From: an uncultured Lachnospiraceae bacterium
GTDB taxonomy: Bacteria; Bacillota; Clostridia; Lachnospirales; Lachnospiraceae
DNA length: 9,455 nucleotides
Reading direction: 5' to 3'
NCBI GenBank assembly: GCA_900313435.1
Contig: OMRF01000102.1
Coordinates: 1-9,455 of the forward strand
Part shown: positions 1-5,279 of the stretch, one piece after another
Numbering within the stretch: position 1 is the first letter of the stretch
Layout: each line of letters begins with the position of its first letter
Position numbers and translations under genes: made by a program
The notes under the pieces: model-generated
Database searches by the model: none
Seen by the model: only the letters and a program-made list of their open reading frames with translations
What the model was told of the DNA's origin: nothing

Positions 1-2
1 CC

Positions 3-89
3 AAGCCGAACTGGATCCTCTTTGTGATCGCCGTGATCCTGATAGTTGTAGATATTGTCGTATTCGGACCGGGGATATGGTTTGTCTAA
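3..89 (+). CDS. 3' end of a convergent gene with a hydrophobic C-terminus (partial)
   Basis: An open frame enters from the left edge and stops at TAA (87-89). The 28 visible residues read KPNWILFVIAVILIVVDIVV and then FGPGIWFV. This is a basic/aromatic lead-in followed by about 18 strongly hydrophobic residues, which suggests a C-terminal transmembrane segment with a very short tail. A hairpin terminator begins 10 nt after the stop, which supports a real gene end and a direction opposite to the rest of the window. The family cannot be recognised from so short a piece, and the upstream part lies outside the window. The reading frame is inferred from hydrophobicity and terminator placement only. 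Confidence 0.55.
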   Translation, partial: KPNWILFVIAVILIVVDIVVFGPGIWFV

Positions 90-99
90 AGGAAAGAAA

Positions 100-135
100 T
101 ATCCCGCCTGTGCCCTGCGGGGCATAGGCGGGATA
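100..135. terminator. Bidirectional intrinsic terminator between convergent genes
   Basis: Bases 100-114 pair with 121-135 to make a 15-bp GC-rich stem with a single G-U wobble (on the plus strand) and a 6-nt loop. Read on the minus strand, the stem is followed by ATTTCTTTCCTTT, a good U-rich tail for the gene ending at 166. On the plus strand it is followed by the weaker CATTATTTAT, serving the gene ending at 89. One hairpin therefore probably stops both transcripts. About 30 bases (136-165) between the hairpin and the minus-strand stop codon hold nothing else that I can see. Confidence 0.85.
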
Positions 136-165
136 CATTATTTATACGCTGATGTGATCAATTTC

Positions 166-489
166 TCACCCCATTGCCTTCTTCAGCACTTCCTTTACTG
201 CCTCCTTCAGGGTGGACGTTTCTTTTGAGATCGAACTCTTCCACTTTCCTTCGCCGGTCTCTTCGATCGTTATCTTTTTGTGGAGCGAGAGAACGAGCAG
301 ACCGTTCTTGTTGACTGAGACATGCATCTCCTCGCTGTCGGAGCCAATGATCACGGCTATGTACGCAACGCGTACTATCAGTTTCTGCTCATTCTTTTCA
401 TGCTTCTTGAAACATTTTTCCGCATCGCCTTCAAATACGATGTTCCCTGTCTTTTGTAAAAGTTTGATCTCCTGGTCTGTCATGCTCAT
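166..489 (-). CDS. Hypothetical protein, 107 residues, lysine-rich
   Basis: I do not recognise this protein. It is short, soluble-looking and basic. It starts with a charged helix-like stretch (about residues 4-35), then alternates hydrophobic and polar residues in a way that suggests beta strands (36-48, 54-60, 63-77), and ends in an amphipathic Lys/Glu helix (about 92-106). There is no signal peptide, membrane segment, metal-binding Cys/His cluster or helix-turn-helix that I can see. The ATG at 489 is chosen because AGGAG lies 10 nt upstream (500-504); Met3 at 483 is a possible alternative. It lies 60 nt after the Fic gene with no terminator between, so it is probably the last gene of that transcript and ends at the hairpin at 100-135. 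I looked for the [ST]xxxE[GN] inhibitory motif of Fic antitoxins and found none. Confidence 0.75.
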   Translation of the reverse strand: MSMTDQEIKLLQKTGNIVFEGDAEKCFKKHEKNEQKLIVRVAYIAVIIGSDSEEMHVSVNKNGLLVLSLHKKITIEETGEGKWKSSISKETSTLKEAVKEVLKKAMG

Positions 490-549
490 TGTTTTATTTC
501 TCCTTCCTTCAATAAGGTAGTTCCGTTCGTTAAGCCTAGAGCTGCGCTT

Positions 550-1278
550 TTACCCCCACGTCTTCACGGTCTGGTCCATCAGGAAAGCCACGAGCGGCGA
601 GAGTTCCTCATTCCTGTCCCAGGCCTCGAGAGCCGAATAATAGGACTTCCTATCCTCCTCATGAATAATGATGATGGGATGGTTGTGGAAGGCAAGGATA
701 TAATTCATGAAAAGCCGCCCCGTCCTTCCGTTTCCCATAGCGAAGGGGTGAATATTCTCTACCTTCGCATGAAAATATGCAGCTCCCGTAAGGATGCGCT
801 CGCTGTCGATATCGGGGACTTCCGCCATAAGGGCGGAAACCTCCGCGGGGACGTCATTAGGAGCAGCCCCCACCTCAAGGCGTCCCGTGACGTATTCATT
901 CTTCTTATACTGCCCCGGACGCTCGCCCTTTCTCCAGCGTATCTCGTCATAGATGTTCAGCGTCAGGAGCCTCTGGAGCTCGCACAGCATCTTCTCATCC
1001 GGCGCTATATGGCGCGCGTAGGATGAGAGAAAATATTCATATGCGATCTTTGAATTCCTGATCTCGTAGAGGTTGAAAAGATGCCCCGTGTAGTTTGAAA
1101 CGCTGTCGCTCTCGAAGACATCCTTCACATCCTTCAATGTGATATTCTCATTTTCAAGTCTTGAGGAATGATAGGCCATCTCTGCGGCCTGCTCCCCGAT
1201 AGCAAGGGAAAGCTCGCCCTCATCCGCGATGCAGCGCGAACACCACTCGTCAACTATCTCTTCATAGGTCTTTTTCAT
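550..1278 (-). CDS. Fic-domain protein with N-terminal inhibitory motif and altered catalytic motif
   Basis: Fic enzymes usually transfer AMP or another nucleotide-derived group to hydroxyl side chains of target proteins. The signature is at residues 177-188, HPFAMGNGRTGR, with catalytic His177, the phosphate-binding GNGR and Arg188. The family consensus is HxFx[D/E]GN[G/K]R, and the acidic Mg-binding residue is here Met181 (codon ATG). Near the N-terminus, S38-S-R-L-E42-N43 fits the [S/T]xxxE[G/N] inhibitory helix, which would make this a class II, self-inhibited Fic protein. The downstream HEEDRKSYYSALEAW (206-220) is typical of bacterial Fic proteins. At 242 residues it is a compact single-domain protein with no extra DNA-binding domain or signal peptide. 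The start follows a strong AAGGGGGG site (1285-1292, 6 nt spacing). It lies 25 nt after the cytidylyltransferase fusion, so co-transcription is likely. Whether it adenylylates, uses another donor or is inactive cannot be told from sequence. Confidence 0.93.
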   Translation of the reverse strand: MKKTYEEIVDEWCSRCIADEGELSLAIGEQAAEMAYHSSRLENENITLKDVKDVFESDSVSNYTGHLFNLYEIRNSKIAYEYFLSSYARHIAPDEKMLCELQRLLTLNIYDEIRWRKGERPGQYKKNEYVTGRLEVGAAPNDVPAEVSALMAEVPDIDSERILTGAAYFHAKVENIHPFAMGNGRTGRLFMNYILAFHNHPIIIIHEEDRKSYYSALEAWDRNEELSPLVAFLMDQTVKTWG

Positions 1279-1303
1279 CTAAATCCCCCCTTTACTTGCC
1301 GTT

Positions 1304-2728
1304 TTACAGCTTCCCTGCCGGGAAATTAAGCTTGGTAAGATCCGTATCCGAAAGATAATCCTCCATCAGCCTAGCCTCTGCAAGGGTCATTGCAGGAGAT
1401 ATCTTGGAGTTCGTCTGCTCCGGATACTTGATATCCCTTACGAAGGCGACGATCATATTTCTGATGCCCTCTCCCTTCAGGGTGTAGAAGAACCTTCTGT
1501 TATCATTCGGGTCCTCGTATCTCACTTCAAAATAATCCGTCTTCCACCAGGGCGCCGGCACGTAGATATAACCCTTGGTACCGGTGATGACGAGTTCGCC
1601 CTCGGACTTCACACCCTTTCCCACCTTGATGGAGGCGACGGCATTTTCATATTCAAAATCTATCTTTGTGAAGAGGTCGAAGTGGTTTCCTCCGTATGCA
1701 GACAGGATGTGCTTTTTTTTGTAGCCTGTCCCGAGGATCCTGTGCACGGCGAGTATCGCGGCAGGTCCCCACCCAAACAGACTTCCATTCAGCGGAAGAT
1801 CACTCTCAGGGATGCTGATATTGGAATTCAGGGAGGTAATGGTGGCATCAACAGAAACAACATCCCCTATCACTCCGCCCTTCAAAAGAAGGAGCATGCG
1901 GTTGAAGGCCAGCGAATAAGCGGTCTTGATCGCTTCGGTAAGGATGAGACCCTTTTCCTTTGCGAGACGAAACAGCTCGTCAGCCTCTTTCACGGAAAAG
2001 GTCAGGGGTGCCTCAACTATCACATGCTTATCCTTCTGAAGCGCGAGCTTTGTGATCTCATAATGCTCGGCTGCGGAGGCCGTTATGTATATCGCATCGG
2101 AAACGTCGAGGATCTCCTCTTTGTCATAGGTCAGAAGATAGTTCGAGTCATCCCCTGAGAGATGGGCGTCCTTGAACATCTTTGCGGCCTGGGCCCTTTC
2201 GGAGATGGTGACCTTGTCACCCTCGCTGACATTATCTTTCGAGAAGCAGAGGCCGGTGAAGTTCACTCCCGTAACGAAGGAACCCTCACGGATGAACTTT
2301 TCCTCCACGACCCCGGCACCGCCTATTACCCCGATAGAGAGATGGTCCTCCTCCTCTCGTATATCGGAGCTTGAGATACCCTCAGTACGGGGCAGATAGA
2401 TGACCTGGCAGTATTCATTCAGATAATCATATTTTCCGACCCAGTCGGAGCCCAGAGTGAAGATGTCCACGTTGTAGCGCTGGATATCGTCTATCTTCTG
2501 GCCCTCGTACTCTTCAACTATGATCTCATCGGCAATGCCTGTCGCCCGGACACCCGCGATCCGCTCCATCAGGGACTGGTGGACATTGACCTTCCCGCGG
2601 TTCATGTCAAAATCCTCCGCGGTCACTCCGACTATGAGATAATCCCCGAGTGCCTTTGCCCTCTCGAGGAGTCTCCTGTGCCCGTAGTGGAGCATGTCAA
2701 AGGTGCCGTAGGTTATTACTTTTATCAT
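1304..2728 (-). CDS. TagD-like cytidylyltransferase fused to Gfo/Idh/MocA-type oxidoreductase
   Basis: Residues 1-127 closely resemble glycerol-3-phosphate cytidylyltransferase (TagD), which makes CDP-glycerol from CTP for teichoic-acid-type polymers. The start VITYGTFDMLHYGH carries the HxGH nucleotide-binding motif (His14, His17), and RTEGISSS (114-121) matches the TagD RTEGISTT signature. Residues 130 to about 460 form a Gfo/Idh/MocA dehydrogenase: a Rossmann start IGVIGGAG (132-139) with a degenerate glycine pattern, then the HVIVEAPL strand (235-242), EAIKTAY (265-271) and a C-terminal beta-sheet domain containing WWKTDYFEVRYEDP (394-407). The usual catalytic EKP lysine is Ala240 here. 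The normal length of both halves and intact reading argue against a broken gene. A plausible role is making a polyol phosphate and activating it as a CDP-polyol, but the substrate is unknown. The ATG follows AGGGGG (2740-2745) at a longish 11-nt spacing and has its own promoter. It heads the fusion-Fic-107aa transcript. Confidence 0.9.
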   Translation of the reverse strand: MIKVITYGTFDMLHYGHRRLLERAKALGDYLIVGVTAEDFDMNRGKVNVHQSLMERIAGVRATGIADEIIVEEYEGQKIDDIQRYNVDIFTLGSDWVGKYDYLNEYCQVIYLPRTEGISSSDIREEEDHLSIGVIGGAGVVEEKFIREGSFVTGVNFTGLCFSKDNVSEGDKVTISERAQAAKMFKDAHLSGDDSNYLLTYDKEEILDVSDAIYITASAAEHYEITKLALQKDKHVIVEAPLTFSVKEADELFRLAKEKGLILTEAIKTAYSLAFNRMLLLLKGGVIGDVVSVDATITSLNSNISIPESDLPLNGSLFGWGPAAILAVHRILGTGYKKKHILSAYGGNHFDLFTKIDFEYENAVASIKVGKGVKSEGELVITGTKGYIYVPAPWWKTDYFEVRYEDPNDNRRFFYTLKGEGIRNMIVAFVRDIKYPEQTNSKISPAMTLAEARLMEDYLSDTDLTKLNFPAGKL

Positions 2729-2771
2729 ATAATGTGCTTCCCCCTGCTGCCGACCGCAAAATAACGTATTT

Positions 2772-2801
2772 ATTATAGCATATATACTTGTATCATGAGA
2801 A
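2772..2801 (-). promoter_or_regulatory. Extended -10 sigma-A-type promoter for the fusion-Fic block
   Basis: On the minus strand a perfect TATAAT (2772-2777) is preceded by TGC (2778-2780), making the extended -10 form TGnTATAAT. A weak -35, TTCTCA (2796-2801, four of six matches to TTGACA), lies at 18-bp spacing, which suits an extended -10 promoter. The expected start is near 2765, giving a leader of roughly 37 nt to the ATG at 2728. The -35 overlaps the first bases of the T-tract of the murA terminator. This is a prediction from consensus; no operator is visible. Confidence 0.7.
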
Positions 2802-2827
2802 AAAAAAATAAGCCCCCTTCCGGGGGC
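2800..2827 (-). terminator. Strong intrinsic terminator after murA
   Basis: On the minus strand GCCCCC-GGAA-GGGGGC (2812-2827) forms a 6-bp all-GC stem with a stable tetraloop. It is followed directly by TTATTTTTTTTT (2800-2811). It lies 12 nt past the murA stop codon and ends the pth-mfd-foldase-murA block. Confidence 0.93.
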
Positions 2828-2839
2828 AAGTGCAATCCT

Positions 2840-4135
2840 TTATGAGGCCTGAACTTCAAATTTCTTTCTGTCGAATTCGTTGTCTACCTTTTCGATCTTT
2901 GCTCCGAGGGTCTTCAGCTTTTCCTCAAAGCATTCATAACCACGCTGTATATAGTGGATATCATCCACCACCGTGATGCCGTCAGCCGCAAGTCCGGCTA
3001 TGACAAGCGCCGCGCCGGCACGAAGATCCGGAGCAGACACTACAGCACCCGTATATCTTTGCACACCCGTGATTATCGCGATATTGCTCTCGATCCTGAT
3101 CTCAGCCCCCATGCGGGCAAGCTCGCCCGTATACTTGAACCTGTTCTCCCAGATCGATTCCGTGACCGTCGATACGCCGTTTGAAAGCCCGAGGACCACG
3201 GTCATCTGGGGCTGCATATCCGTAGGAAAACCGGGATAAGGAAGGGTCGTGACGGAGGTGGGCTGAAGCACGGTGTCGGTTGAGACCACCCTTACAGAAT
3301 CGTCATATTCGATTATCTCACAGCCCGTCTCAAGAAGCTTCACCGTCGTAGCTTCAAGGTGCTTCGGGATAACGTTTCTCACAACGATATCGCCATGGGT
3401 GGCAGCGGCCGCGAACATGAAGGTTCCTGCCTCTATCTGGTCGGGAATGACGGAATACTCCGTGCCATGAAGACGGGGAACGCCCGTGATCCTTATGACG
3501 TCGGTACCCGCGCCCCTGATGTTCGCTCCCATGGAATTCAAGAAGTTCGCCACATCGACGACATGGGGTTCCTTTGCGGCATTTTCAATGACTGTCCTGC
3601 CCTCAGCGAGGGTTGCGGCCATGAGGATATTGATAGTGGCTCCGACCGAGACCTTGTCAAGGTAGATATGAGCTCCGAAAAGCTTCTTTGCCTCGGCAGA
3701 GATCAGGCCGTAGCTTACATCGACCTTCGCGCCAAGCGCCCTAAAGCCCTTCAGATGAAGGTCTATGGGCCTTGAGCCTATGGCGCAGCCGCCGGGAAGC
3801 GCTACCTCAGCCCGTTTGAACTTTCCGAGCAGCGCTCCAAGAAGATAATATGAAGCCCTGATCTTCTTGATATATTCATAATCCACGTTCAGCGTCGTGA
3901 TACATGACGCGTTAATGATCACACGATGTGCCTCGGGACGCTCGATATGGGCTCCTATGCCCTCAAGCGCTGTGAGCATCACGTTGATGTCCCTGACATC
4001 CGGGAGATTGTCGATGACGACCGTATCGTCAGTCATGGCTGCTGCTGCCAGTATCGCAAGAGCCGCGTTCTTCGCGCCGCCGATCTCAACCTCTCCAAAG
4101 AGCGGTTCCCCGCCCCTCATCACAAACTGTTCCAT
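2840..4135 (-). CDS. murA: UDP-N-acetylglucosamine 1-carboxyvinyltransferase (MurA)
   Basis: MurA transfers enolpyruvyl from phosphoenolpyruvate to UDP-GlcNAc in the cytoplasm, the first committed step of peptidoglycan synthesis. The 431 residues match the usual family length of about 420-435. The N-terminal GGAKNAAL carries Lys22/Asn23. The catalytic loop PGGCAIGSRPIDLHLKG has Cys117, the residue equivalent to E. coli Cys115 that fosfomycin alkylates, so the enzyme should be fosfomycin-sensitive at this site. Asp306 in FPTDMQPQ matches the catalytic Asp305, and Arg372 in DLRAGAALV the PEP-binding Arg397. The start follows CGGAGGGACA. It lies 43 nt after the foldase gene and is followed by a strong terminator. 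Many Firmicutes carry two MurA paralogs; the sequence alone does not show me which type this is. Confidence 0.97.
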   Translation of the reverse strand: MEQFVMRGGEPLFGEVEIGGAKNAALAILAAAAMTDDTVVIDNLPDVRDINVMLTALEGIGAHIERPEAHRVIINASCITTLNVDYEYIKKIRASYYLLGALLGKFKRAEVALPGGCAIGSRPIDLHLKGFRALGAKVDVSYGLISAEAKKLFGAHIYLDKVSVGATINILMAATLAEGRTVIENAAKEPHVVDVANFLNSMGANIRGAGTDVIRITGVPRLHGTEYSVIPDQIEAGTFMFAAAATHGDIVVRNVIPKHLEATTVKLLETGCEIIEYDDSVRVVSTDTVLQPTSVTTLPYPGFPTDMQPQMTVVLGLSNGVSTVTESIWENRFKYTGELARMGAEIRIESNIAIITGVQRYTGAVVSAPDLRAGAALVIAGLAADGITVVDDIHYIQRGYECFEEKLKTLGAKIEKVDNEFDRKKFEVQAS

Positions 4136-4178
4136 TGTCCCTCCGTAATTTCACGGTTTGAAGGAGTGTTTTATGTTA

Positions 4179-5210
4179 TTATTTCGCTGATTTCTGGGTA
4201 AAGGATACATCCTGAAGCGACTCCTTTTCCCAGAGCTTTTCATCCAAAGTAAAGGTGTAACTTCCCTTCCATCCTTCAACGACCTCATTGTAACGGGTAC
4301 TCTTTGCGGATGAGATAAGGACTGATTTCTTGTTTTCGGTGGCTTCCTCATCGAGGAGCTTGTCCATCCTGACGACATAATAACCATCAGAGCCCTCAAT
4401 GACCTTTGATATCTCGCCTTCCTTCAGGTTCTTTGACTCATTGATGACATTCTCGGGAAGTATCATACCTTCAAAGGTTGTATCAGCCTTTGTATATGAG
4501 AATGACTTGACATCGGCCGAAAGCTCGGCAGCCTTTGTTTCATAGTTTGCTGCGCCGGCAGCGGCAAGATCCTCCGCGTTTTTCTTCGCGGCGGCCTTAT
4601 CCTCATCGGACATGGGTGTTTCGGTACCGTCAGAACCCGTAGTTCCTTCAGTCGAGAACTTGACATAGGAAATGGTGGATTGCTCAGTCTCAGCGGCGGT
4701 GAAATTCGTATTCGCTTCCTTGTAGATCTCGTTCTGAACCTTTATAGCGTAAGCCATATTCGTGAGGAATTCAACGGCATATTCCTTTGAACCGCCAAGT
4801 TTTGAAAGGCCGTTCTCGGTATTCGCATCCAGGAACTGCTGCGAGTACTCTTCTATCTTTGCGTTGTCATCATCTGAAAGCGTGACGGAATAATCCGAAG
4901 CATGCTGTCTGATAACCCACTGTTCCTCGATCTGGGAGATGACCTGATCCTTGACATTTTGCTCCAGGTTCGTGCCGTTCTGCTGAACATCGGTATTCCA
5001 CATCTCGGAACCGTAATAAGACTTATAATTAATGTCGTACTGTGCCTGATAATACTTCGCGACAAAGTTCGCGTAACCGTATTCTATGGTGTCTCCCGTA
5101 TCAATCTTTATAAGGGCGGCCTTGGGGTTTGCTCCGCAGCCTGTCATCATAAATGTGAGTGCAAGCGCGGCCGCTGTCACTCCTGCTGCCGCCTTCTTCT
5201 TTGAAAACAT
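4179..5210 (-). CDS. PrsA/SurA-like peptidyl-prolyl isomerase lipoprotein
   Basis: This is a predicted extracytoplasmic foldase anchored to the outer face of the membrane. The signal peptide has KKK at 4-6, a hydrophobic stretch at 12-22 and a lipobox MTGC with lipidated Cys25. A SurA-like helical region (about 40-165) is followed by a parvulin-like PpiC segment (about 175-285) ending in the typical LKEGEISKVIEGSDGYYVVR pattern. An acidic/Ala-rich insertion (about 186-225) interrupts the parvulin part, so isomerase activity could be reduced; the chaperone role is the safer call. The length, 343 residues, is somewhat longer than B. subtilis PrsA. The start is fixed by GGAGG (5216-5220) five nt upstream. 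The gene follows mfd by 40 nt and has its own predicted promoter inside the end of mfd. Placing it with murA fits an envelope-building role. The PrsA label rests on architecture, not a search. Confidence 0.88.
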   Translation of the reverse strand: MFSKKKAAAGVTAAALALTFMMTGCGANPKAALIKIDTGDTIEYGYANFVAKYYQAQYDINYKSYYGSEMWNTDVQQNGTNLEQNVKDQVISQIEEQWVIRQHASDYSVTLSDDDNAKIEEYSQQFLDANTENGLSKLGGSKEYAVEFLTNMAYAIKVQNEIYKEANTNFTAAETEQSTISYVKFSTEGTTGSDGTETPMSDEDKAAAKKNAEDLAAAGAANYETKAAELSADVKSFSYTKADTTFEGMILPENVINESKNLKEGEISKVIEGSDGYYVVRMDKLLDEEATENKKSVLISSAKSTRYNEVVEGWKGSYTFTLDEKLWEKESLQDVSFTQKSAK

Positions 5211-5249
5211 TACTACCTCCGAAAACCTATTCTCTTGAACAACTAAAAG

Positions 5250-5279
5250 ATTATAGCTTTATTGACATCAGTTCGTCAA
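5250..5279 (-). promoter_or_regulatory. Sigma-A-type promoter inside the 3' end of mfd
   Basis: On the minus strand TTGACG (5274-5279, five of six consensus bases) and a perfect TATAAT (5250-5255) are separated by 18 bp. The -10 contains the TAA stop codon of mfd. Transcription would start near 5243, leaving a leader of about 33 nt before the foldase ATG at 5210. The promoter would let the lipoprotein and murA be expressed independently of pth-mfd. It is predicted from consensus only. Confidence 0.7.

Noticed and set aside
212..520. Plus-strand open frame opposite the 107-residue protein
   Set aside because: The minus-strand frame has AGGAG before an ATG and a terminator after it; the plus-strand frame has neither.
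1311..1324. Dyad TTCCC...GGGAA at the end of the fusion gene
   Set aside because: A five-bp stem inside coding sequence without a U-tract; not a terminator between the fusion and Fic genes.
1682..2158. Plus-strand open frame of 158 codons
   Set aside because: It is antisense to the oxidoreductase domain of the fusion and has no recognisable domain.
4143..4156. Small dyad CCGT...ACGG next to the murA ribosome binding site
   Set aside because: Only four base pairs around a six-base loop with no U-tract, too weak to call a regulatory hairpin.
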